From positions 2,108,001 through 2,172,000 of the forward strand of contig OZ017752.1 in the NCBI GenBank assembly GCA_963969365.1: a stretch of 64,000 bases of DNA, given 5' to 3'. A program made the translations under genes and the position numbers. Of this stretch, positions 24,599 through 37,000 are shown piece after piece. Position 1 is the stretch's first letter, and every line of letters begins with the position of its first letter. The notes under the pieces are model-generated. The model made no database searches. It had not been told where the DNA came from and worked only from the letters and a program-made list of their open reading frames with translations. The DNA comes from Asterochloris sp. CNOR1 (lineage: Eukaryota; Chlorophyta; Trebouxiophyceae; Trebouxiales; Trebouxiaceae).

Positions 24599-27500
24599 GT
24601 GAGCACGCCTGTTAAATGTGAGCTCTGGCAGTCTCGGCAGGCAGGCCGATGTTCAGGAGGTGCTGCATTGCGGCACTGCAAGCAGGCAGACGGTGCAGAG
24701 GTCCGGTCCTCCAAGGTAGCCAGGAGTCTGGGCAGGGTCCAGGCACCAATCAATGGGCCCAGGTCAGGGGCAAGCATTGGGGCAGCACAGGGTGAGCAAA
24801 CAGGGGAGAGGGGCCTGCGTCCCAATGGGGCACACAAGGCGTCTTCTCATGCTGCTGTACATCCCTGCAGCTATCAGTCCTTCCAGGGGCTGCCCAGGCA
24901 GCTGGTCACCCTCAGAGACCCCCAGGCACAGCACATCATCATTTTCATAGCAGGCAGGTGCCTGTGACATGCTGCAATTGCTGTCTGTAATGCCAGTAGT
25001 GTGATCAGACTGGTCAAGCCCAGCTCTGTGCTCTGCCAGCAGTTCCTGCCTCGCTTGAGACCAGCTCAGAATGTTCATTGCCGTTGAGCACGCCGCCTGC
25101 AGACGTCTGACAGACAGCGGATGTGCAAAGGCCAGGTTGCCTCGCCGGATGCTGGCGCCAAATGGCTGAGCTAAGGGCAGAACCAGAGCTGTCACAAGGC
25201 TGCTGCCAGTTCGCTGCAGGCTGCATTGTTTATCCCTGATGCAGCCTCCTGCCACTGCAGGCAGCACTGTGTTCATATGGTGGGCCAGTCGAGAGGAAGT
25301 GCCTTACACCCACCGGAAGCACAGCATACTGGTGCCGCAGTGGATAGAGCAACAGATGGGGGAGCAGACCTTCCAACAGGTGCCCAGCACGCCAGGGCGG
25401 CTGCACTGCTTGCCGCTCTGCTGGGCAGAAGCAGCTGCCTACATAGGCGCCAGCACACCGCCCCTGCTACTCTGCATGGGGCTGTGCTGGTGACCTGGTG
25501 GGACACAAGTCCATGCACAGGCGCCTCTCATGTTGCTGCGGGCGCATGCACCCTCCAGGGTGCCCCGGCCAGGTGCTGTATGGGTCCTGGAGAGGCATGC
25601 ACCCAGCCTCGTGAGGCTTAAGGGGCCAACCCTGCTTGGCTGCAGATCACTACCATGGCTGCTGCAGAGGGCAAGCTGCTGCCAGCCATCCACCCAGCCA
25701 CTCTGCTGGTCGAGAAGACTGGGCGCAAGGTGGCCAAAGCGGCTCAGGAGCCTCCAGAGGACGGGCGTGGCTACATCGAGCACATGAAGGTGCTTGTTTC
25801 CTGTGTGCCAGCTGCAAACCATGCTGACAAGCAGTCAAAGTGGATCATGAGCTCAAGACAAGAGGCATCAAGCCAATCAACACAGCTGACTCCTGGGACC
25901 TCATCACCCAGGCACCCTCACACAGATGACATGGCCGCATGAGCGCCTGGCCTGCTTGTATGTAGGGGACATCCCCATGCACAGTGCGTATGCAGCAGAG
26001 CAAGCTCTGCCCATTTGGAGCCCAGTGCTGTGCTGCAGAGTAAGCCTCCAAGCTCTGGCATGCTGCTGCAGGGTCTGAAGTGGGAGTTTGCAGTCATTGA
26101 TGAGGATGACCCCAACGCCTTTGTCGTGCCCGGTGAGACTGCTGCTGGCACTACCTTGTGGGCACCAACATCTGGCCCTGCACAATACCTCATGGTCTCC
26201 TCTGACTCCATGACACAAGCAGCCATGTCTTACACCGCTGCAGGTTTTGGCCTGAGTCTGAGTCCCCGCAGCTGGTGTGCCTGCTGTCGAGTCCGTCCCA
26301 TCAGTGAAGCGCTTGCTGTTAGGCCCCCTGGTTGGTCCCATGAAGCTCAGAAGTCATGCTGTGCAGCCTCTTGCTGTGCTGTGCAGGGGCTAAGGCAATG
26401 ATCTGTTCAGACCTGCCCTTAGCTGCCCCAGTGTTGTGCAGGGGACCAAGCAGTGGGCTGCACAGGGATACTCGTATCGCTCACCAGCAGGATCAACCTG
26501 CACCAGTAATGTGATGGTTCGCGTGGCGCTGCTCAACAATTGGCGTGACCCTTGGCCTGCGCCCTTCAGGTGCCAAGTTGGTGTCTACAGAGGGGTGTCA
26601 AACTATGTAATGCTTTGCTGGTGCTGTGCAGGGGGCAAGACACCGGGCTATTCAGGAGCGCTTAAGTTGCTTATAACAATACCCCTGTGCTGTGCAGGGG
26701 CAATCCAATGGTCTGCTTGGCGCTGCTTAACACCTCGCTTAACACAGGGCCTCTGCCCTGCAGGGGGCAAGGTGGTGGTCTACACAGGCCTGCTCAAGCT
26801 GCTTGATGATGAGACCCAGCTGGCCAACGTCCTCAGCCACGAGGCTGCCCACGTTGTGGCCCGTCATGCAGTGAGGCAGGAAGGAGGGGGGGGGGGGGGG
26901 GTGTGGGGGCGGCGGCAGCGAGCCTGTATCTTAGCAGCTTGTTCACAGCAGGCACACTGCAGGCAGCCAGCCACATACCCTGCAGGGGCTGACTGGAATG
27001 CTAATAGTGTACATGGGTGAATAACTGGCTTGAGCTGAACCACACTGCATGGACGCTGCCCTCAGAGCAACACGGAGGCAGTTGCCACTGGCTGCACCCC
27101 CTCCTGCAGACCCTCGGCTGGCCCCTGACACGGCCATACACCAGCAGCAGCCCAGTGTGCCTAATGTCTTGACCACATGTGCAGTGTGAACTGCCTGATG
27201 GTTCCAGCCTGCGCCTGCTCATGAACAGCTGGAGATTGTGCTGGTGTTGCTGATGCTGTACCACCAGTCCCAGTCTCGCTTTGTGGGTGCAGGCTGAGAG
27301 GATGACCCAGGGAGCAACCTTTGAGGTGCTGCGCATGATTGCGTACTGGACAATTGGCATCGCCCCACCAGCTGGTCTGGCTGTGGCAGTCTTCTTCCTT
27401 CCAAACTCAAGGTGTGCACCTTACTGGGTGACCCTTGTGGGTCCATGCAGTCTCAGCAGACCTGCAGTCTGTGTGCCCGCCGGGGTGCCACTCCCTGCTG

Positions 27501-28766
27501 CCTTGCTGAGCGGCCTCTGGCTGCCACCCCCAGCGATACCAGAGCGCATTGCCCTCAGATGCAGTCTTTCCTGCCGACCGGCCAAGAGGGAGGCAGAGAC
27601 CCTTCGCCTGCAACTGGCACCCACGCACAGACTCTCTTGCCTGTCCAGTTCTGCTGCAGTGTTGTCCCTGCAGGCAGGCCAAGACAGAGGCAGTCCTGTT
27701 GGTCTGCGCCCCTGCCATCCAGGAGTGCAGCGGACGACTATCTGCCCACCCTGCAGGCCAGGTCAGGAGCAGGCAATGATCAGCCGCTGAGCTATCGCTC
27801 TGCAGGTGTGCTGCGCTGCAGGCAGGCAGGGCTGGATCCACGTCCCTCTGTGTGCCCTGCAGGCGGGCTGGAATGGCGGCAGACACACACGAAACATCGG
27901 CCTGCGCCTGGAAGTCAATATGATCAAAGCTGGCCCACCCTCTGTGGTTGGCCTGGGTTCCAGGCAGACATCAGTGGTCTGTGCACTTCAACCCCACAGG
28001 CATGCTGGATGCAGGCTATCACAGTCGTCCTGCAGGCCAAGATGAACCCAGACTTCCTGAGCCTGCTGGCACCTTCACAGCAGGCTTTTGTGCCCTTGCA
28101 ACCTGCTGCCTCGCTGGAAAACAAGTCCATTGCTCCCTGCAGGCGGGCTGAGATGGAGGCAGCCACCATCGACCTGCATCTGGCAGTCAGCGCCCTGCTA
28201 CAAAACAGGCCGCAGGCATGATCATCAAGCTGTCCTGCACGCCGAGATACAGGCAGGACTCAGGGACCTCCTGCAACCTGCTCCAGGGCCTGCCAGGGGC
28301 GTGCGTCAATCCGGCTCCTCTCGCTGCAGGCGGGGTGAGTGGGGAGCAGACGTCTGAGGCCCGCTGACACCTCCACCCAAGCCTCAGGCCTACCAAAAGC
28401 TCCATCAGAGACACACACTCCCGTGACCCGTACTGCAGGCGGGCTGAGACGGAGGCAGACACCATTGGCCTGCGCCTGGCAGCCAAGTGCTGCTACGACC
28501 CAGCCGCTGCAGCCACTGTCTTCAGGAAGCTGGGCCAGATGGAGAGGAAGCATGGCCTGGACAGGATGCCAGGCTTCCTGCGCACCCACCCCCAGACAGA
28601 TGCCAGGATCAAAAATGTGCAGGCGCAGCTGCCGGCGGCTCGGCAGATCTTCGAAACGAGGTGCCTCCGTGGAGGGGGAGCAGCTGTGCTCGGGTGGGAG
28701 GCTCACCAGGAGCTGCTGGACCCTGACATTGTCACCCACGGCGATGATGATGGTGAATTGGCCTGA
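24599..28766 (+). CDS. OMA1: OMA1-type mitochondrial M48 metallopeptidase
   Basis: Inner-membrane zinc protease that cleaves dynamin-like OPA1/Mgm1-type and other substrates under stress. Exons 24599-24957, 25265-25379, 25646-25789, 26072-26132, 26764-26870, 27293-27411 and 28439-28766 join in phase to about 410 residues. The N terminus is Arg/Ser-rich, as in mitochondrial presequences. A hydrophobic segment, HIIIFIAGSTVFIWW, precedes the family signature EEVPYTHRKH. The zinc site HEAAH is at about 252-256, after GGKVVVYTGLLKLL. The third ligand is Glu in ETEADTIGL (about 307), and a hydrophobic stretch near residues 275-297 separates them. THPQTDARIKNVQ near the end matches the family's THP motif. 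Introns 4 and 6 hold arrays of decayed exon copies, listed separately. Confidence 0.93.
26387..26763 (+). repeat. Tandem array of 3' splice junction copies, OMA1 intron 4
   Basis: About six degenerate units, each an intron tail ending in CAG plus the start of exon 5. Copies begin near 26387, 26442, 26508, 26570, 26632 and 26698, and the real exon begins at 26764. The last two steps are exactly 66 bases. The copy at 26632 would encode GGKTPGYSGALKLL against GGKVVVYTGLLKLL in the true exon. Several units keep a usable acceptor. Confidence 0.85.
26886..26901 (+). repeat. Run of 16 G residues
   Basis: Homopolymer near the 5' end of OMA1 intron 5, followed by more G-rich sequence. The G-rich strand is the RNA-like strand, so the transcript could fold as a quadruplex close to the donor at 26871. 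Run length is also prone to assembly error. Confidence 0.9.
27578..28438 (+). repeat. Array of 3' splice junction copies, OMA1 intron 6
   Basis: Degenerate copies of the intron tail plus the head of exon 7, spaced about 85-110 bases or twice that. Clear copies begin near 27581, 27674, 27863, 28143 and 28330, with weaker ones near 27757, 27822 and 28036. The true exon begins at 28439. The copy at 28143 would encode RRAEMEAATIDLHLAV against RRAETEADTIGLRLAA. It keeps both acceptor and phase, and then reaches a stop at 28221. Confidence 0.85.
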
Positions 28767-29251
28767 GGCGCACACCTCTTCTTGGGCTGGCTGCCTGCTC
28801 ATGCACAGGGACCATCAGTGTGCCCCTCCCAGGCTCAGACAACACCAAGGGTGTCGCGGGCGTGGCCGGAGGGCTGCCTTAGAAGTGAGATCTCCTGCAT
28901 GCGCTCTAATGAGCACATGCAGCTCCAGCGCACAGGTCAATCAGCACATCAGTGGAAGGCTCAACACATGCAAAGAACACATTTCATGAAGCAGACTCGA
29001 AAACTTGAAATCCTCTTTTGTCCCTGCTTCCCTTCTAGATGGGGCCAGAGCAATCATTCATTGCACCCTCCCAGTATGGGCTATGCTGTCGTAACAACAA
29101 GGCCAGGCTGGATTGGTAGATGCCCGCCTCAAGGTTGCTGCCAGTACCGGCAGAACCTCTTGTGGTGGCTGCTGCAGGCCAAGTGTGAGAGTTGTGCATG
29201 ATCATGCAGCTCTGTGGCGTGCGGGCAACCAAGGTGCAGCGCTGCAGCACG
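28767..29251. other. Convergent intergenic spacer, OMA1 to RBR gene
   Basis: Holds the 3' ends of two converging genes. No TGTAA motif is seen on either strand, and no further coding region with splice borders was recognised. Confidence 0.5.
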
Positions 29252-30184
29252 TCAGACTCTGGTGCCTGCCCACCTGGCCTCGGTGTGCCTGGGCGCACTG
29301 CGCATGTCGGCCAGGCAGTCCCAGCAGAAGCTGAGGCCACAGCGGCAGGTCATGCGGGAGCAGCCGCCGCTCTTTAAGATGCCATGGCCGCACCTGGGGC
29401 ACAGCTTGCACCCTCTGCGCCTGCACAGCATCACCAGTGACTGAGATTCCTACCTGCTTGACAACTGGTCTTACTGCTGTGTCGTGTCCGCAGATGCAGC
29501 TTCCTGACAGACAGTCTTTGTGTGAAAAGCAAAGCAGGCTGGCAGCGGCTCCTCAGCACCCACCTTAGATAGGCAGCGCTCTGTGCCTCTTCTGCCCTGT
29601 TACCCATATGCTGCACCACATGGCCTTGAGCATAGGGTGCCTTCAGGTGAATGGGTCTTGGTCAGCCACAGCACTTAGCGTACAGCTCATGCAAAGCATG
29701 TATCTCAGCTTTACTGCCGCTTGTTGCTGAGTGCTCAAGCCGCATCACCTGTGCGGTCCCAGCCTTGAGGAGGGAGCCATCCAGCTGCCATCCACTGCCA
29801 CTGCTCAGGCGTAGCTGCAGCTGTGCCTGCCTGCAGCGCTTCTTGGTGAGGATGGCCTGCACCTCTGCCCCCGTTAGTTCCTGCTGGCAGTCCGGAGCCA
29901 TGCAGGTGGCGGCCTGCACTCAAGTGTCTACATGGAGCTGCTGCGACAGCACACCAAAGTGCCACAGCAGTAGAGCCGCAGCGTCATTGTATGCCACAGC
30001 ACAGGTCCCTCACCGTGCCAGCACCCAGCTCCAGCAGGAGGTAGGATGCCATGCAGTCTGGGCAGGCTGCAGGCGAATGTTTGCAGCACAGGCTACAAGC
30101 TGCAGGCGCCTTGCGTTCACAGCAGATGGGGCATGATGCACCTGTCAGCCTCTTGGGCAGCAGAAAGGATAGTGTGCAGCCCAT
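29252..30184 (-). CDS. Minimal RBR-type (RING-IBR-RING) E3 ubiquitin ligase-like protein
   Basis: RBR ligases pass ubiquitin from an E2 to a catalytic Cys in RING2 and then to substrate. Exons 30014-30184, 29749-29913 and 29252-29440 join in phase 0 to only about 174 residues. Exon 1 carries a RING1-like set, CPICCERK through CCKHSPAACPDC. Exon 2 has an IBR-like start, TCMAPDCQQELT. Exon 3 has a RING2 core, KLCPRCGHGILKSGGCSRMT, continuing CRCGLSFCWDC, in which the GGC cysteine sits at the catalytic position. Most RBR proteins are more than twice this long, so an upstream exon may be missed, or this is a reduced form. The start at 30184 was taken from MGCTLSFLLPKRLTGA. Confidence 0.6.
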
Positions 30185-31060
30185 TGCAGTGTGCGCCACA
30201 AAAGCGGACCCTTGCCAACGATCTGAGGTGGACGCCACCTCATGTTGGCACACAACACTCCATGTCAATCATCCTGGCGCGACATGTCATGCCTGACGCT
30301 GCAGGGCTGTTGCCTGGTTGTTGCTGGTTTGAGTCACCCTGGCATCTCTAGTCTTGAGCATGAGCTCCTTGAAAAGGTGAAGCAGCTGAACATGGCATCC
30401 TGAGTGCCATCAATCGGCAATCTGCAGGCCAGGCAACTGGTGTGCACCCTTGTCAATCAGATTGCAGCGGATGTCAGATATTCACACACAACAAAGGCAT
30501 GCTGGGCCATTCTGAGAGCAGGCAGGGATGATATCCAGGCAGTGTCAAGGGTCAGGGCAGCCTTTCTGAATCACAACCTCTTTCCACAGCAGTTCCAAGG
30601 AAGGGCAGGACCCTTCCTTCCTGCATGGCTCCCACAGTGCAGGGTGCAGACATTCTCTCTGGAAACACCTGCAGGTCTGCTCCATGTTCTCGACATCACT
30701 GCTCTGGTGCTGTGAGATATCCAGCGCTGATATCTCTGGAGTGGTGTCCAGGTTGCATGCCAAAAGGGCTCTGTGACCTTGCCGTAAGCTCAGAGAATGG
30801 GCCTTTTCCCCCAGTCTGCTCTCATTAAGTCCTCCTGCTCATGTTCAATGTAGGAATGGACAGGGAGTCCAGCATGCTTGGAAACTGTTGTGGCCCCAGC
30901 ACAGATGTGGGCTGTTGTATGGAAGGAGCAGTCATTCAAGTATCAATGATGCAGCAATCCCATTCAGTCCTTGGACACTGGCAAACTCATGATGTCTGAA
31001 CTGCTTTTGGTGCTGCTGATAACTAGGATGAATAAGTAGGGGAGGGTATGGGGCCTAGAC
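30185..31060. other. Intergenic spacer between dynein 3' end and RBR gene
   Basis: This stretch should contain the dynein 3' UTR and the RBR promoter, both minus strand. Open frames on both strands lack conserved features. Missing N-terminal exons of the RBR gene could lie here, but none with RBR-like Cys spacing was seen. Confidence 0.4.
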
Positions 31061-34000
31061 CTATACTACATCCAGGAACAGGCACACGCCTGCTAGGGTC
31101 CACTTGATCCAGGAGTGCTTGGATTTCAGTTGCGCAGTGAAGACCTCCTGCCTGAAGCGGGCCTCGGTGGTGTACACAGGGCACTGGTAGGCGTCTTTCA
31201 GCTCTGCCTTGTCCACGGTGACAGCCCGCACCAGAATGACAGGCATGGGACAGAACAGCTCCTTGGGGCGCGACTCGTCCAGGCAGCCAGCCTTCTCATC
31301 CCAGCGAGCCCCCTCAAGGGTGAGGCCATGGATGAAGGCGCCGTCACGCGAGGGGGCGTCAATCTGGTCGGGCTGCTTCTTGGTCACCTCAGTCAGCACC
31401 ACCGTCTTGTCCAGCGGCCAGTCGTTGCGGCGAGCAGTTGTCTGCAGGCGATCAGGGTGGAGTGAGAGGGCGCAGGCAACCAGAATGTGCAGGGGAGGGG
31501 TTGAAGCGTGCATATGAGCAGCAGCCTGGGAAAGCCAGTTTGCAAGATAGGGAATGCAATGCCCCAGAGCTGCAGCTAAGGCAACCTTGTCCTCTTCCCA
31601 GCACCAGCAAAGCAGCTGCTGCAGCACCACTAGCTTGTAAGGCGGGTGGGCCCCTGCTGAAGGCAGTGGCACAGCCCACCTGCATGACGGCGGTAAGGAA
31701 GGACTGGGGGTTGAACAGCCCTGACAGCCAGACAGACTTGGGCACGCCCAGGTCGGCTGTCCACTCTGCCAGCTGCGTGACACGCTGCAGCAGGTTGAGC
31801 AGCCAGGACCCCAGTGGCCTCAGGCTGGGGTAGGCCAGGTTGACCCAGGAGGCCGGCACCTGCATGGGCACGGCACCAGGTCTGAGCAGGGACTCTCTGG
31901 TCAGATAGGCGGAGCCAGCTACCGCCTTTCCACTCAGAATCAATTTCGACTAAGACCACAATCACCAAGTCAGCATCAATGACAAGCTGTACAGGAAGCC
32001 CCCAGAGCTGACATGCAGGACAGCCAGCAGCACGCCTCACTGTGTCGTTGGCCAGCGCAGACATGAGCTTCTCCATGGGCTCGCTCATGGTGAGGTCACC
32101 CTTCAACCCCAGGTCCAGCTCTGCCAGGCTCTGCTTCATGGAGGACAGGAGCATGTTCATACGCTCTGACTCCTGCAGCAGGGGGCTTGGGAATGTTCTT
32201 CTCGTCGCAGATGACAACGTCTGATCGCATTGAAGTGCAGACTGCTGACACTGAGCCCCTGAAGCTTGGGGCGTTAGCCCCTGCAGGGCCCACAAAAATG
32301 TAGCTCCGTTGCCTGGCCAAGATGGCAACATGGATCAGATGTGTGCACAGAGGGGCTGTGAAGGTGTCAGCAAGGCATTGGGACCGTTGCAGTACTCCTC
32401 AAGCCTTACAGAGGATCAGAAGCTGCCCTGGAGGCTTGCCTGGATGGCCACCATGACGTAAGGCGTGATCTCGTCCACTCTGCCACGGATCTCCTCCATG
32501 TCAAACAGCTCTGGCAGGCGCTCCACCAGATCGTCCAACACCATCTTGGCCTTCTCCTCAGTGCTCATGCCGCCCTCGCCACCAGCCTGCAAGGTGGCAT
32601 CACATCAGCTTTGGGCATGTGGGACGAGATAAGCTCCGTCTTGGCCCACCTCCAGCTTGCGGTGATGGGGGTCCCTCCCAGGAGAGAGCCCCTTGCCCAT
32701 GCTGGTGCCAGCCCCTGCACAGGCATAGCCTGCGGCATAGAGTGCTTGGAAGCAGTCATTGCAGAAGAGGGGAGCTACAGCTCAGGGTTTGACTGCTGGC
32801 TCACGTCTAGATGGGCAGGGGCTCACCTCGCGAGGCTGGAGGCAGAGCACATTTGCACAGAAGCGCTCTGCCTCTCGCAGCTTGAAGCCAATCTCAGCGT
32901 TGGGGTGCAGGCCAAAAGCCAGCGGGGTCTCAGGTGGCATTGTCTCATCTATGCACTCCAACACCTGCAGGCACCGAACAAGGTCTTTTCTCAGCTCTGC
33001 ATAGACTGTGCATGATTGTGCTGCACCAATGGCTAAAAACGCCCAGACCCTGGACCAACCAGCAAGGTCATTCTAGTGGTTGTCCTGGCAAACCCAACAA
33101 CAGACAAAATCAGCCGCCCTATGTCACACGCATTGTGCAATCGCGTCACGCATGCAAGGCACGTCCCTACCTGCTTGTGGCTGCTGGTGTTGGGTGGGGT
33201 GAAGAAGCCAGGGAACATCTCAAAGCCCTCCAGCAGGGGCTCCTGGAAGTACTTGGCAAGGTAGGCGCTGCACAAGCGCCTGTCCCAATCCTCTACAATG
33301 TGGCCTCCATACATGATCTCCCCAAAGATGTACCGCAGATCGTCCCAAGGCACCTGGGCAGCAGAATGGCACAATGTGAGATGGTGCTTTACCATGGCGC
33401 CCTGCAGCGCTTTTCAGGCGCCAGGCTGCTGGCTCACCAATGCCCTGTGCCCAGCACTTGATGGCACAGACCAGGTGCCCAGCAGGCCATGCAGTGGTTC
33501 CCTGTGCCACAGCACTTGGCGGCACTCCTCAGGTAGCTCGCTGCCGGCTGCGCATGCACAGCAACGCCGCCCAGCAGGACTCAGCACTTTCTGACCTTGA
33601 CATTATTTTCCAGGTAGTTGCTGGCGCACTGCCCACAGCAGAGCAGGTCGCCTGTGTTGAATGGGTAGTTCATGTTCCACCCAATGCCGCTAGTGGCGTT
33701 GGGCAGGTTGCCCACACCAAACTTCTTTCGTTCCAGCAGCGCCGCATGGAAGTAGCACAGCGCAAAGATGATGGACCGGAACTCAGCCTGCAGGACACAT
33801 GAACTGTCATGTCTCTTCCCAAGAATTTGCGCCAGACTGAGCGCCAAGCACAAGCTGTGTCTGGCCTTCTGCTTGCCTGTGTGTTGTGCTGCCACACCCA
33901 CGATGGAAGGCTTGGCTATGCAGGTGTGCAGCGCCCACCACTTGCCAGACAGAAGGGAGATGCTGTCTGCCATGCCAGCTGTCTGCAGCGAGTAGTCCAG

Positions 34001-37000
34001 CCAGCTTAACAGGAGAGTGGGTTATTTGTCTAAGGGCCCGCTGCTGGCCAGCAGCGGTGGGCAGCATGAGAGTGAGAGGACTCACCTGTTTTGCGCAGCC
34101 TTCAAGCATCTCCTCATTATACTGGCCATAAGCCCTGCGCAGGTTGGCCTTCAGCCCCTCAGGCGGCTCGTTGGTCAGCTTGATGCTGTTCTGCAGCAGG
34201 CTGATGGGCAGGGGCCGCTCCAGCAGCGGCGGCGTCTCAGCCGAAAGGAACAGCCTGCACGCCAGGAGGAGGGTCTTAGGTGAGGCCCCTTCCGAATCAG
34301 GTTGGTATGTACTGCAGCCTGTGGAACAGGCCTTGATGCTCAGCTGTGCCAAAAAAGCAGCAGCGACATTGTGGTCATCCCAGCCCTGCTCCCTTTTGCC
34401 CCAAAGCTGTGCATCAGGCTCAACTTGCTGCACCCCTGGTGCTGCACACCCATCGCTTGCACACTGCTAGCAAGATAAAGCAGCGTTAGCAGCAGGCAGG
34501 TGGGAGCACCATCTGTAGGTGAGTCAGGTGGCACGTGCGCTGACGCAGCTGAGGCTCCAGGGGGGAGGACAGTCCCCCTGCTGCCGCATCAGTAACCCAC
34601 ATGCACTGCATCAGGAATTTAGCCTGCAGGCCCGGGCAAGCCGCACCTGAAGTCGGCGTGGGCCCCCTCAGTCAGCTTGTCCACCTTTTTCTCCAGGGGC
34701 CCACTGGTCCAGTCAATGGTCAGGTGGATGTTCTGGAGCAGGACCCAGCCGCCGTTTTTGTGCATGTTGGTCAGCTGGTTCATGGCAGGGTTCTCCTGGC
34801 CCTGCCCCAGGGAGATGGATGCATAGCGTCCAGTGTCGCCTGTAGCAGCGCAGGCAGGGGTTAATATGGCCATCTCAGGTCTGCTGCAACTGACGGCTCG
34901 TGGAACAGGCAGGGAAGTAAGTGTGGGCACAGCATGAGCTGGAAGGTGCGGTTGTCAGGAGGGCGGAGGGGGGATTAGGGGAGATTAACAAGTGCAGAGT
35001 TGCGTGGCTGGGCAGACTCGTGCAGCAGGGCTCACTTGTAAAGCCCAGCTTGCGGCCCAGAGCCTCCACACTGCCTGCCACGTCCACACCAGGAGACAGG
35101 AAGACAAAGATGGGGGTGCCAGGGCTGGAGTCCTGCACCGGCAGAGAAGTCAAAGTCGGCAAAGGTAAGCTGCAGAAGGCAGGCGGTCATCAAGGGCCTG
35201 GTCGCATGGCAAGCGTTGAAATGTGAGGGGGCTGTGCCAGGTGGTGGTGCACTGCTCCGCCAGCAGTGAGCCGCCTTGACCAGCACAGTGCCACATTGTG
35301 CAGGCTGAACCTCAGTGTATGATACCAATGCTAGATTGCAAGTTCCTTAGCTCATGCTCACCGCATATGAGCGCTCCAAGTCAAATGGCTGGGAGGCAGT
35401 GTACTCCTTGCCAATGGTGTTGGCAACAAAGCGCTGCATGGCGGCCGTCAGCCTGTCAGGTCGCAGAGTCCTGTAGGGCAGGCAGGTCAGCGGTGTCTTC
35501 AGCTTCGTCCACCATGAAGCAGGGTGCCACTGACCCAGGTCTGCTGTGCAGTGCCCACCTAAAGATAAGCAGGCGCTCAAACTCAGGCATGCGCTTCCAG
35601 TCCCCAGGCAGAGGCTCGTCCTCAGGCCTCTCCAGCTCCATCCACTCCTGCCACCGCTTGGAGCTGCCCACCAGGTCATCTGGCAGGCTGGCGTAGTCCT
35701 CCAGCTCCTGGAGACATGGCGGATGAAAAGGCTTACCACACTCTCTAGAGTGGACTGCCGGTGTTCAGCACCTGGCTGCTCAAAGCGCTTGCTGCCCGCT
35801 GAGTTTGCCATATGCTACTATGGCGCCTTGACCAGAGCTGCTGCCTGCTGTGATGCTGAGCTGCATGTGACTGCCGGTGGAGCTGGCTGTCAGCCATGAC
35901 TGGACAGTGCACTCAGGGCTGCTCAACATGGCTTGTCACATGTTGGCTGTGCTGCTGCAGCTCTCTGTTTTGCTGCAGTGGGGCAAGTGCTGCCCATGCA
36001 TGCGACTCATACTCACCTTCAAAGCCTGGACTGAGCCCCAGACAGAGTCCGACACCCACTCCTTCAGGGGGTTCTCCACGCCCATGACCTTCACGCCACG
36101 CAGCAGGAAGTCGAATTTCTGCTGCTGCAGCTCTCCATTTTTGCGCAGGATGGCCATGCACAGCTGGGTGGCCATGATGAGCTTGTGGCGCTCAAACAGG
36201 CCCTGGGCAATGTAATTGAAGACGGTCAGCGTGGTGGTGCCAATGAGCAGCTGCACCCGCTGCTCGACCTCCACCTCCTGATTGAGGCGCAGGGCCTCAG
36301 GCACCTTGCTCTCATCTTTGCTGCCAGGGGTTAGGTCCATACCTGCAGAATCAACAAGAAGCGTGTGCACTTTGTGCATCAATGAGGACCCAGGCCAGAT
36401 GCAAAACATGTAGCACTTTGGTGGTCGCAGAACACAGGCAAGGGCTGCGCTGCTGCAGTCTGACCAACCCTTGCTGCACGCCTTGAGACCAGTCTGATGC
36501 GGAGATTAGCCAGGCCATGTCCATTCATTAATGCTGGCAGGCAGTGCAGAGCATGTGAGGCCAGTCGCCTCACCCTTGCGCAGGATGTACACAAAGTTGG
36601 CCATAGAGTAGTGGTACACACGGTCCAGGGCATTCAGTGTGTCAATGAGGAAGTACACCAGGGAGCCACGCGTGGCGACAGGCCTGCAGAGAGCACAGCA
36701 GCGGAGTCATCATATGGGACAGAGGTCAGTGCTGCAGCACATGCCCTACTGGTTGCCAGAACAGCAGCACAACGATGGAGAGTCCGAAGTGCTTCACCCT
36801 CTACTGGCGGCTGTGTGCTGCAATGTGACGTTTGCTTTGCTGACATCAACACCAAAGCTGGAACACAGTAATGTAATTGACAGCTGCTCTGCTGGCCATG
36901 GGCCTGGTGATGCGCTCGCCTGTACACCTCGCGAGCCTTGCTGATGGACACCTCAGTCTCCTTGGCCTGCTTGACCTTTTCAGCAATGTCCAGGGCAGTT

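Noticed and set aside
27412-28221. Plus-strand open frame of 269 codons inside OMA1 intron 6
   Set aside because: It is intron with decayed exon-7 copies, which explains the patches of OMA1-like residues; not a separate gene.
26133-28438. Mobile or introner-like elements filling OMA1 introns
   Set aside because: Units match the adjacent OMA1 exons rather than each other across genes, and no terminal inverted repeats or target duplications are seen.
26133-28438. CRISPR-like regular repeats
   Set aside because: Repeats are degenerate, exon-derived and in introns of a nuclear gene; no conserved direct repeat with unique spacers.
30404-30715. Plus-strand open frame of 103 codons between RBR and dynein genes
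   Set aside because: No domain, no start context or splice support, and no similarity recognised.
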